Shown: piece after piece, positions 45,074 to 53,256 of the stretch | How the letters are laid out: each line of letters begins with the position of its first letter | Position numbering within the stretch: position 1 is the first letter of the stretch | NCBI RefSeq assembly: GCF_029714405.1 | Contig: NZ_CP121650.1 | Location: 3,725,001 to 3,789,000 of the forward strand | Source of the DNA: Bradyrhizobium sp. CB82 | Lineage (GTDB): Bacteria > Pseudomonadota > Alphaproteobacteria > Rhizobiales > Xanthobacteraceae | Reading direction: 5' to 3' | Length of the DNA: 64,000 nucleotides | Notes under the pieces: model-generated | The model's input: only the letters and a program-made list of their open reading frames with translations | Database searches by the model: none | What the model was told of the DNA's origin: nothing | Made by a program: the position numbers and the translations under genes

Positions 45074-46548
45074 ATGAACGATCAGGAGAAGTCTGACTCG
45101 GCCGTAGTAGCTACGAAGTCGCCGAATAAAGCCGGAGCTCCGGTGGCAGAGGCGATGGAGCCAAGGGCTAGGACCAAGGGGAACGCGGGACAGCAAAGCA
45201 CGCACCGGACGCAGACCCGGGCTCGCGTGACCCAGGCGCTGGACCGCGTACGGCAAGCTGCAAAGCTTGGGAAGAAAGAGCGGTTCACTGCGCTTCTCCA
45301 CCAGATCAACACTGACACGCTCCGGTTGGCGTTCTACGCGCTCAAGCGCAAAGCAGCCCCCGGCGTGGACGGTGTGACATGGCAGGACTTCGAGACAGAC
45401 CTGGAGCCTCGGCTTGAGGATCTGCATCGTCGGGTCCATCGAGGAGCGTATCGGCCCCAACCGTCACGCCGGACGTATATCCCGAAGGCGGACGGCCGGG
45501 AGAGACCGTTGGCGATCGCGGCTCTGGAAGACAAAATCGTTCAGGGCGCAACCGTCATGGTGCTCAACGCCATCTACGAAGGCGACTTCGTCGGCTTCTC
45601 CTACGGGTTTCGACCCGGCCGGGGGCCACATGACGCGTTGGATGCCTTGGCGGTAGCGATCACCTCCCGGAAGGTGAACTGGATACTTGACGCCGACGTG
45701 CAAAACTTCTTCGGAAGTGTGAGCCAAGACTGGTTGGTCCGGTTTTTGGAGCACCGCATCGGCGACAAGCGCATCATCCGCCTAATCCGTAAATGGCTGA
45801 AGGCGGGCATCCTCGAAGACGGGGTCGTAACCGTGGATGACAGGGGCACGGGGCAAGGATCGGTGATTTCGCCGCTGCTCGCCAACGTTTACCTGCACTA
45901 CACATTCGATCTTTGGGCCGAACGCTGGCGACGGCATGAGGCTCACGGCGATATGATTATCGTGCGCTATGCCGATGATCTGGTGGCCGGCTTCGAGCAT
46001 GAGGACGACGCTCGCCGTTTCCTTGATGCGATGCGTGAACGGTTTGAGGCATTCGCGCTGTCGCTCCACCCGGACAAGACCCGCCTGATTGAGTTCGGTC
46101 GCCATGCGGCGGTCGCTCGCAAGAAACGCGGGCTCGGCAAACCGGAGACCTTCATGTTTCTGGGCTTCACCCACATCTGCGGCAGGTCACGCCGGGGAAC
46201 TTCCTGCTCGAAAGGAAGACCCGTCGCGATCGTCTGCGGACGAAGCTTCAGGATATCAAGGCAGAGCTGCGGTATCGAATGCACCAACCGATCCCCGTCC
46301 AGGGTAAATGGCTGAGACAGGTCATCACCGGCCACTTCGCCTACTATGCGGTTCCTGCAAACGGACGGGCGCTTTCAGCCTTCCGCTATTATGTGACCGA
46401 CCTCTGGCGACGAACGCTTCGGCGGCGTAGCCAACGAGACGGCTTCACTTGGGATCGTATGACGAAGTTGGCAGATGACTGGTTTCCTCAACCCCGTATC
46501 CTGCATCCCTGGCCGCAACAGCGCTTCGCCGTCACACACCCAAGGTAG
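45074..46548 (+). pseudogene. ltrA: Group II intron reverse transcriptase/maturase, frameshifted
   Basis: The N-terminal part carries the RT blocks: GVDGVTWQDFE, SRRTYIPKADGRERPLAIAA, FVGFSYGFRPGRGPHDALDA, RGTGQGSVISPLLANVYLHY and the catalytic IIVRYADDLVAGF. Near 46193 one G is missing from a G run, so the frame ends at 46315 after wrong residues. The maturase part (GNFLLERKTRRDRLRTKLQD, GKWLRQVITGHFAYYAVPAN, GFTWDRMTKLADDWFPQPRI) is in the next frame and stops at 46548. No HNH endonuclease domain follows. The intron should now need a helper maturase. Confidence 0.92.
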
Positions 46549-46549
46549 G

Positions 46550-46619
46550 AGCCGGATGCCTTAATTGGGCCCGTCCGGATCTGTGCGGGGGGCGCTCAGC
46601 AATGAGCGTCCCTACCGCG
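46550..46619 (+). ncRNA. Group II intron catalytic domain V and domain VI
   Basis: GAGCCGGATGCC and GGGCCCGTCCGGATC fold into a domain V-like stem (46550-46584). GGGGGCGCTCAGCAATGAGCGTCCC forms the domain VI-like hairpin just before the 3' splice site. The layout is characteristic; I did not verify the bulged A. Confidence 0.75.
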
Positions 46620-46649
46620 AACTATTTTCGGTGAGTTCTGAATCCATGG

Positions 46650-47876
46650 GTGACCATGATTCGGGATCTGATGATTGGTGGTGCGTCGGTTGAAGATACG
46701 CTGACGCTATGGGCTTCCTCGGTGCGAGATGCCAAGCAACGCATCCGTCCGCTGTTTACGCAGGAGCGGGTCGCGGCCTCGGCGTGGCAGTTTCTCGACG
46801 GACTGTTGGGCAACGAACCGCGCAAGACGGGTTGGATGCGGGCGGAGGCGGCTGGCGATCCAGGCCCGTGGCGCCAGCAGGCGATTCTGGGCCGAGGGCA
46901 TTGGGACGCCGACGCGCTGCGCGACATTGTGCGCGAGTACGCGCTGGAATCGCTTGGCGATGAGGACGCGGTCCTGGTCATCGATGAGACCGGCTTTTTG
47001 AAACAGGGCAAGGCCTCGTGCGGGGTCGCGCGCCAGTACACTGGCTCGGCGGGCAAGATCACCAATTGCCAGATCGGAGTGTTCGCCTCCTATGTGTCGC
47101 GGCATGGCCATGCCTTCGTCGACCGGGCGCTCTACCTGCCAAAGGAATGGACGGACGACCCCGCTCGCCTGAAGGCAGCGCATGTCCCGAGCGGTGTGGG
47201 CTTTGCGACGAAGCCCAAGATCGCGCGTCGAATGATCGCTCGCGCGACCGCCGCAAAGGTGCCGTTCTCGTTCGTGGCGGCGGATTGCGTGTATGGCACG
47301 GGCGAGATCGAAACCCTGCTGCGCAAGGCGGGCAAAGGCTATGTTCTGGGTGTTGCGTCCAATCATGTGTTCCGTTCCTGGGGCAAGCAGCAGCCTGTCG
47401 CCGGCACCGCCGCCGCGATCGCGCAGAGTCTTCCCAAGAAGGCCTGGCACCACCTGTCGTCCGGCGAAGGGACCAAAGGTCCGCGCTGGCACGACTGGGC
47501 CTATCTCGAGTTGGCCGATCTCGAAGCCAGTGAATACAACGACGACCTTGCCGGGGAATGGACGCGGGGTCTTCTGATCCGCCGCAACATTGCCGACGGC
47601 AGCTTGGCCTTCTTCTCCACATGGTGCCCCAAGGGCACCTCCATCCAGAAGCTGGTGTCGGTGGAAGGCCATCGCTGGGCCATCGAGGACAGCTTCGAAA
47701 CTGCCAAGAACGAGTTCGGTCTTGATCACAACGAAACTCGCTCCTGGCATGGCTGGCATCGCCATGTCTCACTCGTCATGCTTGCCTTTGCCATGATGGC
47801 CGTCATCCGTCATCGGGCCAACGCTGAGCCAGCACTCAAAAAAACACGACGCCGGCGCACCAAACATCGTTCCTGA
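46650..47876 (+). CDS. IS701-family transposase, copy 1
   Basis: A 408-residue DDE enzyme (start GTG 46650 or ATG 46656): AVLVIDETGFLKQGKASCGV (first Asp), FSFVAADCVYGTGEIETLLR (second Asp) and RWAIEDSFETAKNEFGLDHN (Glu). These are the DDE_5 blocks of the IS701 family. The translation is identical to copy 2. The intron has separated it from most of its left inverted repeat, though the protein-coding part is intact. Confidence 0.93.
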   Translation: MTMIRDLMIGGASVEDTLTLWASSVRDAKQRIRPLFTQERVAASAWQFLDGLLGNEPRKTGWMRAEAAGDPGPWRQQAILGRGHWDADALRDIVREYALESLGDEDAVLVIDETGFLKQGKASCGVARQYTGSAGKITNCQIGVFASYVSRHGHAFVDRALYLPKEWTDDPARLKAAHVPSGVGFATKPKIARRMIARATAAKVPFSFVAADCVYGTGEIETLLRKAGKGYVLGVASNHVFRSWGKQQPVAGTAAAIAQSLPKKAWHHLSSGEGTKGPRWHDWAYLELADLEASEYNDDLAGEWTRGLLIRRNIADGSLAFFSTWCPKGTSIQKLVSVEGHRWAIEDSFETAKNEFGLDHNETRSWHGWHRHVSLVMLAFAMMAVIRHRANAEPALKKTRRRRTKHRS

Positions 47877-48034
47877 TCCGCTGGTCGATCCAGGAAATCC
47901 GTCGCATCGCTATCAAGCTCGCTCAACGGCGCATCTCGATCGACCGTGTTCTCGCATGGTCGCTTTGGCGGCGAGCTCACCAGGCCGACGCTCGCCGCGC
48001 TCACCTCAGACGAAAAATGCAACTGTCATGCTAG

Positions 48035-48668
48035 GAAGGGTCCCATATGATCCCGCTGATGAGTTCTGAATAGTTGACATCCCAGGGTTGCCGAGTTTTC
48101 CCGGCACCATCGGGTTCCAGCTAGCACAAATATGAATAGCCTGTCGTCAAATTAGGGGTACCGCTTCTATCCGCCACAGCGTGAACAGGCGGTGTTGTTG
48201 TCCAGTCCATCACCGGGGGCCTCGTCGGTCCAAGTCAGGTCTATCGTAGCCTGGGCCATTCTTTCTTGGCCACAGTGCCGGTCGCGCAACAGTGCAGGAG
48301 CGCGACTCGTCGTATGCTGTGCGCGTGTCCTGATATGAATTTGGGGACGCCTCCCTAGCCTTGAGCCCTCAATGGTTTGTCGGTGTTTGCAAGGAGCCTT
48401 GGCGGCCGCGGGTGTGGTGATTGCATTTTGAACTTTGAACGCAAAGTGTGTGCGCCAGCGTTAGCTCGCTCGGCGCTGGGAGGGTGCGCGCGATGATGCT
48501 ACTCATCTTCTTCACGGTAATGACCGACGCATACTTCTCGGTATGGGGGCTATTCGTTTCGCCTAGGGGCGCGTAGCCTCACTTTAGCTGTCCCCAGCAT
48601 CATCGAGCGGCTGCTTGATGTGCTCTTGGCCGGATCTCGCGCCGGTCATGAGCCGCGCGCGGGGCTCC
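48035..48668. other. About 630 bases without a gene
   Basis: No frame has coding character. The right flank of IS701 copy 1 starts here. Confidence 0.5.
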
Positions 48669-48803
48669 TTGGAACACCCTGTCCCGACCGTTGTTTCGTC
48701 CGTGCTTCGGATGAGGTTTCGTGTGCCTCGTTCGGAGCGAACAAGGTAAACTTCACCCGGCTTCGGGCTTCTTCCCCTGCCTGAGGCCGGGTCTTTTTCG
48801 GGG
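48669..48803 (+). repeat. Dispersed repeat family 2, copy B, with terminator hairpin
   Basis: The first 45 bases are identical to 41789-41833 and the following GTTCGGAGC block is shared. The hairpin ACCCGGCTT / GAGGCCGGGT (48755-48792) is followed by CTTTTTC. The hairpin stem differs from copy A at paired positions while staying a hairpin, which points to selection on RNA structure. Confidence 0.7.
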
Positions 48804-48813
48804 TCTTCAGCCT

Positions 48814-49026
48814 TTATGGTGACGTGTTTCGTGCTCGGTCCTCCAGATCTCGCTGAATTTCCTCGCGGCTCGCATTGCGTCGCCAAATCCAATCGCAAAT
48901 AGCCGAGCATCCGAAGAAGACCGCAAATCCAACCGCGTAGCCCCAGAGGCCCGGAATAAGTATGAAGGCGGCGAAAAACCCGGCGACGCCGACCACGGGT
49001 CCGAGCACTCTTAGCCAAAGTCTCAT
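48814..49026 (-). CDS. Small membrane protein
   Basis: A 70-residue protein with two membrane helices (VVGVAGFFAAFILIPGLWGY, then VGFAVFFGCSAICDWIW) and a charged tail (RRNASREEIQRDLEDRARNT). The terminator hairpin of repeat family 2 lies 10 bases downstream of its stop, on the other strand. No family recognised. Confidence 0.65.
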   Translation of the reverse strand: MRLWLRVLGPVVGVAGFFAAFILIPGLWGYAVGFAVFFGCSAICDWIWRRNASREEIQRDLEDRARNTSP

Positions 49027-49202
49027 TTTTATTCCTTCGCCTTCAGCCCCAGCTCGGGCCTTTGATCTAGATCAACCAGGCAATGAGAGCCTACCTAACC
49101 GTTTTCCGGGTATTTGCTCCTGGCGGAGCTCCCGGGTCTGCAACTTTGGCCCGACTTGGCTTGTCCGTGCCGGGCCGTTTTTCCTCGCCGCTGCATCAGG
49201 CC

Positions 49203-49346
49203 ATGAACTCCTCCGACGAACCAACCCCGGATAAGAAATCGACGAAGCCCAAGCCGTCACGCTCAGAGGAGGCGCGTCGGATCATCGAGGCGTATGTGGC
49301 CGACCTCCGGGAGATCATCAGGAAGCTCCGCCGGAAGCTGAATTGA
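49203..49346 (+). CDS. Small charged protein
   Basis: 47 codons: a disordered start (MNSSDEPTPDKKSTKPKPSR) and a helix (EEARRIIEAYVADLREIIRK) with a basic end. It converges with the ribbon-helix-helix gene, 7 bases between the stops. Function unknown. Confidence 0.5.
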   Translation: MNSSDEPTPDKKSTKPKPSRSEEARRIIEAYVADLREIIRKLRRKLN

Positions 49347-49353
49347 GGCGGTC

Positions 49354-49608
49354 TCAGTTGCCGCTGGCCTTGTGCGCGATCGCATCAGCCGCGGCGCGTT
49401 TCTTGAAGTAGTCGAGGACGAACAGGCGTATCGCGGACGACAGATTGCCGTGCGGGCGGTTGCTATCGATCTCGCCAACCAACTCCGACAGCGTGATGTT
49501 GCGCTGGCTGGAAATCTCCTTCATGCCGTTCCAGAAGGCCTCTTCCAGGCTGACGCTGGTCTTGTGGCCGGCGACGACGATCGATCGCTTGACGACGGGC
49601 GATTTCAT
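49354..49608 (-). CDS. Ribbon-helix-helix domain protein
   Basis: An 84-residue protein. The N-terminal part VVKRSIVVAGHKTSVSLEEA has the strand-then-helix pattern of the RHH family found in rhizobia (HKTSVSLE, FWNGMKEISSQRNITLSELV). These small proteins bind DNA as dimers and are often self-regulating or antitoxin-like; no toxin gene is next to it. The start at 49608 is chosen because the typical leader MKSPVVKRS begins there. Confidence 0.8.
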   Translation of the reverse strand: MKSPVVKRSIVVAGHKTSVSLEEAFWNGMKEISSQRNITLSELVGEIDSNRPHGNLSSAIRLFVLDYFKKRAAADAIAHKASGN

Positions 49609-49839
49609 GCCGATTCCCCACGCTGGACGGCCGGCACATCGTACCGTCAAAGAGCGGGAAGGCGAGGCGTGCTTCTCGGGGTAGTCCAGAAGCTTTCCCA
49701 TCGCCTGTAAGCCGGGTCTTTAGGAACAAGCGGCAACGGATCTCGTTGCTCCGCTGCTTCAGTCTAGGCCTCCATACCGGGGATCCTTTACGCCAGGAGG
49801 TGTGGAGAGAAGCAAGTATCGTATCAGGCGGGTCTCCTA
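49609..49839. other. Intergenic, nothing recognised
   Basis: Should hold the promoter of the RHH gene. No reading frame supported. Confidence 0.35.
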
Positions 49840-50208
49840 ATGCTTGCGGCCATCGCCATCGACTCGCTGGGCGTGCGCCGAGGGTTAAAGGTAGAGTATT
49901 TCGTTTTTACCGATCCTCTCATCATACTTGCGGGTATGTTGCTTCTCGATCGAATGAGCCACCTCCGCTTCCAGCCGTGGGCCTTTCCAATCGGCGCAGG
50001 GTTGATCGTCGCGCACATACTGATTAGCCAAGCAGAACCCGTGAAGATAGCTTTGAAGCGGAGTGGACCTGACAACATATGTGATTGGCGGCATACCTAT
50101 ATGCCACGGCTTCAGCTGCCCTGGTGTAGTAATACATCGGGTACGACCGGTCCTAATTCTGGCTTTGCTGCCATCCAAGTCTTAGGTCCCGCGGTTGCGC
50201 CTCGGTAG
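49840..50208 (+). pseudogene. C-terminal remnant of a multi-span membrane protein
   Basis: VEYFVFTDPLIILAGMLLLD and FQPWAFPIGAGLIVAHILIS look like the last two membrane helices of a larger polytopic protein, followed by a loop (DNICDWRHTYMPRLQLPWC). The family resembles rhizobial polytopic membrane proteins of unknown role. There is no plausible start nearby and the N-terminal helices are missing. Confidence 0.55.
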
Positions 50209-50347
50209 CTAGATGTGAGGTGCATCGGACCGGTTGAAATCAATCTGGTGAGCGAGTTGAGGTGCGCTTAGTCTCGTGCGGAGGGTTGGCAAGCAGGATG
50301 TCCAGGTCATAAGCTTCATTCTGAGCCCGGAAAAAGGGAGAAGTTTG

Positions 50348-51115
50348 GTGGCAACCGGCGAGGATGACGAGGGGGATAAGCCTCCGAAGTTGAGGCTCGT
50401 CAGCGGCAACCCGAATGCTCGCGCGGATCGGCAGCTTGAGCAGGTTAAGATCGAAGTCCAGAGTGCACTGTCTCAATTCGCCGCCGCGTTGCTTCGTACG
50501 ATGGCGGGCAACGACACGGAAGCGGTCTATCTCATCCGTCGTCTGGCTCTCGTCGTGGAGGCAATCAACAAGTTCGAAAAACAGGCGGATCGGGGTATGT
50601 CGGCTGTAGAGTTGCAGGAGGCGTTGTGCTTGCCGCAAGCCGAAATGGATTATTCAGTGGACGATGATTGGCGTTATCGTCGTTGGCGCCGCGAGGATGG
50701 CTTCGACGATATCGTGAAGGGCGCGCTCCGCCTGGCAGCACATAAGCTTCTTGGCGAGGAGCCAGCATTTGGCGGGATGCACTCCGTGAGAGTAATCGAG
50801 CGGGGAATGAAGTCTCTCGAAGAGCTGAAACGACCGCCACCGCCACCTACCCCACGCTCGAGGCAAACAAAGGACCTAGCCGGCAGTTGGGATGATCTTG
50901 TCCTCAGTCGAACTGTAGAGAAACCCAAACATAGGTTCGGCGAGCGCCTGGGGCCGGGTCCCAAGGCCTCTGCCCAACGGCCACCCCGCCGACGCGCTGC
51001 GTTCGATGAAGACGATCTGAAAGAGCTTCGAAAGGCAATCAAGGCGAAGGACAATAAGCGGATTGCCGAGCTGACGGCAAAGATTGGCCGGCCCGGTTTC
51101 GAGGACCCCAAATAG
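50348..51115 (+). CDS. Hypothetical protein with C-terminal KELRKAIKAKD repeat-like helix
   Basis: 255 residues from GTG 50348, which follows AAGGGAGAAG; an earlier GTG at 50276 is possible. The N-terminal half is helical (LEQVKIEVQSALSQFAAALL, IRRLALVVEAINKFEKQADR), the centre is Pro-rich, and the C-terminus is DDLKELRKAIKAKDNKRIAE then LTAKIGRPGFEDPK. A diverged copy of this C-terminus is at 54685-54870. Function unknown. Confidence 0.65.
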   Translation: MATGEDDEGDKPPKLRLVSGNPNARADRQLEQVKIEVQSALSQFAAALLRTMAGNDTEAVYLIRRLALVVEAINKFEKQADRGMSAVELQEALCLPQAEMDYSVDDDWRYRRWRREDGFDDIVKGALRLAAHKLLGEEPAFGGMHSVRVIERGMKSLEELKRPPPPPTPRSRQTKDLAGSWDDLVLSRTVEKPKHRFGERLGPGPKASAQRPPRRRAAFDEDDLKELRKAIKAKDNKRIAELTAKIGRPGFEDPK

Positions 51116-51127
51116 CCGGCAGTCCGA

Positions 51128-51729
51128 TCAACGGCGATCGTTGGCCTCGTCAGAGCACGCGGCCGGTCTGCCGCCGGCCTTCATGCAAGCGCGGTATTGC
51201 CACGGCTCGGCGAAGCTTCCAGCCCAGATCCCACGGTTGGTCTTCTCTGCGCTGCGCTGCGCGTCCTCATATTTGCCTTTGGAGTATCTCGGCCAATCGA
51301 GCGCATGGCCGTTCGCGACAAGCAGTGTCCGATATCGGGGCCGGGCGTTCCCAGTGAGCACGCTGCTATCGTGCGCCCGTACTGGTCTCGATCAACCGGG
51401 GAACAGGTGACGGGCCGCTTGATGGCCCAGAGCAGACCTGCGAGCGCCGTCGCGGCAGCGCGTCCGCACTGGTACAGCTTGCTGTCATCGTTTCGACAGA
51501 GCTGATCACTCTCCGGGGCGTCGATACCCCAGAGCCTGATGCGCTGGCCATGGACCTCGATCGTATCGCCGTCGATCACGCTGGCCTGCCCGACTATGTC
51601 GTCCGCACGGGCTGCGAGAGCCGGCAGAACCGAAATTGCCAGCACGAGTGTCAAAATCCGACTTTTGGGGGATTTCGGAGGAATTTTTTGTCCTTTGAAA
51701 TCAGGGCTCTGCAGCGATTCTGACGTCAA
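51128..51729 (-). pseudogene. Thermonuclease-family (SNase-like) protein, frameshifted
   Basis: The signal-like N-terminus is followed by IVGQASVIDGDTIEVHGQRI and RLWGIDAPESDQLC, the first active-site blocks of the staphylococcal nuclease fold. CSPVDRDQYGRTIAACSLG adds the next Arg block. The frame breaks near 51360. The remainder (LLVANGHALDWPRYSKGKYE, RGIWAGSFAEPWQYRACMKA) is in another frame and ends at 51128. The intact protein would be about 200 residues and exported. Confidence 0.85.
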
Positions 51730-51863
51730 AAAAATCTTCCTTTTATGGCGTGGGTAAGATCTGGAGGGATTTCCATTCGGCCGAACCGCGGAAGGGCTCT
51801 TTTGGAGATCGAAAGTAGGAAGGCTGGGGCCCCAAAATGGGTGGGGTACTTCGGGATAAAAAA

Positions 51864-52106
51864 TCAGCGCTTTCGCTTCCTCATCCTCACGCCGGCTCCG
51901 CCTCCGTTCTCCGGGATGAACTCGACGCCGGCCTTCTCGAGGGCGCCGACCAAGGCCGCGGCCGTATCTGGCCTCCCCCGAACAGGTCCATCAGTCGATT
52001 CAAGACGAGCAATTGTCGGCTCAGATATTCCCGAGGCTTGAGCCAAATCCCCCTGCGACCATGCCAATAGCACGCGTGCGGCTTTCAGCTGACGAACCGA
52101 AACCAT
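51864..52106 (-). CDS. Small XRE-family repressor
   Basis: An 80-residue helix-turn-helix protein: MVSVRQLKAARVLLAWSQGD, LAQASGISEPTIARLES and a short C-terminal region with VGALEKAGVEFIPENGGGAG, the typical layout of small Cro/C1-like regulators. Two nearly identical palindromes stand in its own promoter region (52119-52168). It probably represses itself and perhaps the divergent gene at 52280. Confidence 0.9.
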   Translation of the reverse strand: MVSVRQLKAARVLLAWSQGDLAQASGISEPTIARLESTDGPVRGRPDTAAALVGALEKAGVEFIPENGGGAGVRMRKRKR

Positions 52107-52115
52107 TTTGCCCCA

Positions 52116-52171
52116 TTGATAGAATTTCTATTGATTTCCGTTTTCAGGCGCGTTAATAGATTTTCTATCAA
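52116..52171. promoter_or_regulatory. Two near-identical operator palindromes
   Basis: ATAGAATTTCTAT (52119-52131) and ATAGATTTTCTAT (52156-52168) lie 37 bases apart, in the stretch upstream of the XRE gene (start 52106) and before the divergent gene at 52280. The first is a perfect 6-1-6 palindrome, the second 5-3-5. They lie in an A/T-rich segment that stands out from its surroundings. This looks like a pair of binding sites for the XRE protein. Confidence 0.75.
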
Positions 52172-52279
52172 ACAATCAATCCGTGAGCAACCCAATGCAC
52201 CTTGCCGGTGAACAGCGGAGCTATGCCCTGTCCGACCCCTCCGACCTCTGCGGTCAACAACCTCAAGGAGACAACGTGA

Positions 52280-52603
52280 ATGGCTGAAAGAAAAGAACGG
52301 CCCAAGCCCCATCCGGACGATTTTATGATCGTAACCGTGTCACTTGAGTTTCGAGCGAAACCCAACCCCAAATCGAGCGACCCGCCACCTTTCGATACGA
52401 CTGCTGCCATTGAATACGCCCTGTCAGCTGCAGAAGCGGCTGAGTATCTGGAAAAAGTCGTTAGCGCGATCCGCGATCGCCGCCTTTACGGCTTTATGAC
52501 ACAGCGTGCCGCCGAATCCCACGTTGGAGCCGGCGAGTGGATTAAAGAAACAGCCGAGGACATCAATGCCGAGGCAATGGCCCGGCAGGAAAGAGAAAAA
52601 TAA
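52280..52603 (+). CDS. Hypothetical protein, possibly under XRE control
   Basis: A 107-residue protein. AAGGAGA lies 10 bases upstream. The body is soluble: HPDDFMIVTVSLEFRAKPNP, then a helical part (AAIEYALSAAEAAEYLEKVV, RDRRLYGFMTQRAAESHVGA). No family recognised. It lies divergently from the XRE gene with the palindromes between. Confidence 0.65.
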   Translation: MAERKERPKPHPDDFMIVTVSLEFRAKPNPKSSDPPPFDTTAAIEYALSAAEAAEYLEKVVSAIRDRRLYGFMTQRAAESHVGAGEWIKETAEDINAEAMARQEREK

Positions 52604-52620
52604 GGAACAGGTATCAACAG

Positions 52621-53145
52621 ATGTACTCGACTTACGATGCGGCGATTGAACCCTCGCGCCCGGCGTTATCTCGCTCGTCCTGCGGCTCACCTATCGATGA
52701 AGCACGGAACCTAGTGCATCGGTGCGCCGAGCCAAGGCCTGTCGGCGACAGCGTCAAGGCGGCGATCCTACGCGTCTCACGACGTCTGGAATTGTCCTTC
52801 AATCGAACGAAAGATATTTGGTATGGCAACGCAAGGCGGATCGACGCTGGAGAAATGGACCGGTTACGGCAGGTCGCAGAGCAAACGGAGGTAGCCAACG
52901 CTGTCGCGTGCATCGAGCTTGTCAGGAGAAAAATGCTGGCATCACGCTCTGCGCCTTCTCGTGAAGTTGCCGCTGCCCTGGCCGCAGCTCTGCACGCCCT
53001 TGGCGCCGGCGCAAACGGAAGCGGCCCGGAGAGTAGTCGCCCCATGCCGTTGATCCCGATCACGTTCCCAAGTGCGCCCGACACAATTTCCAACGACGTT
53101 CGCGCCGTCAGCGCGGCCGAAGCAGTCTGCGCTCGATCAATCTAG
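52621..53145 (+). CDS. Hypothetical protein downstream of 52280
   Basis: A 174-residue protein, 17 bases after the previous stop, so probably in the same operon. It has a helical centre (SVKAAILRVSRRLELSFNRT, KDIWYGNARRIDAGEMDRLR) and an Ala-rich C-terminal part. The central part is reminiscent of small DNA-binding phage proteins, but I cannot assign it. Confidence 0.6.
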   Translation: MYSTYDAAIEPSRPALSRSSCGSPIDEARNLVHRCAEPRPVGDSVKAAILRVSRRLELSFNRTKDIWYGNARRIDAGEMDRLRQVAEQTEVANAVACIELVRRKMLASRSAPSREVAAALAAALHALGAGANGSGPESSRPMPLIPITFPSAPDTISNDVRAVSAAEAVCARSI

Positions 53146-53256
53146 CGCTCGGTCCTACCTTGGCAATCGGCCTTTGCGGAGGCAAGCTTGGTCAATTCGA
53201 CGGGATCGGACACCGAGGGGGCGGTCCTCTCCCATCAACGGGAGATCCAAGGAGAA
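53146..53256. other. Left flank of IS701 copy 2
   Basis: About 110 bases with no gene. One frame reads VNSTGSDTEGAVLSHQREIQ into the IS and is not similar to the gene fragment on the other side. Confidence 0.35.

Larger units (their letters stand above)
44712..46621 (+). mobile_element. Group II intron, 1910 bp
   Basis: The 5' end is GTGCGCC, the usual group II start. The intron encodes a reverse transcriptase and ends with a domain V-like hairpin and a domain VI-like hairpin before CCGCGAA. Comparison with the uninterrupted IS copy at 53261-54680 (ACAGTTG followed by CTATTTTCGG) fixes both boundaries to within the ambiguity of one base. The boundary fit and equal IS lengths make this certain apart from the splicing activity. 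Confidence 0.92.
44697..48034 (+). mobile_element. IS701-family insertion sequence, copy 1, interrupted by a group II intron
   Basis: CTAG target duplications lie at 44697-44700 and 48031-48034. The ends are CATTACAGTTG (left) and the inverted CATGACAGTTGCATTTTTCG (right, on the minus strand). Without the 1910-bp intron at 44712-46621 the element is 1420 bp, exactly the length of copy 2 at 53261-54680. Eleven bases of the left inverted repeat precede the intron and the rest (CTATTTTCGGTGAG) follows it. Confidence 0.93.

Noticed and set aside
46707..47765. A 352-codon antisense frame in IS701 copy 1 (and the same at 53526-54584)
   Set aside because: Antisense to the DDE transposase; identical in both copies only because the IS is identical.
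48035..53256. A composite transposon made by the two IS701 copies
   Set aside because: Each copy has its own CTAG duplication, copy 1 has a disrupted end, and the genes between show no coherent cargo.
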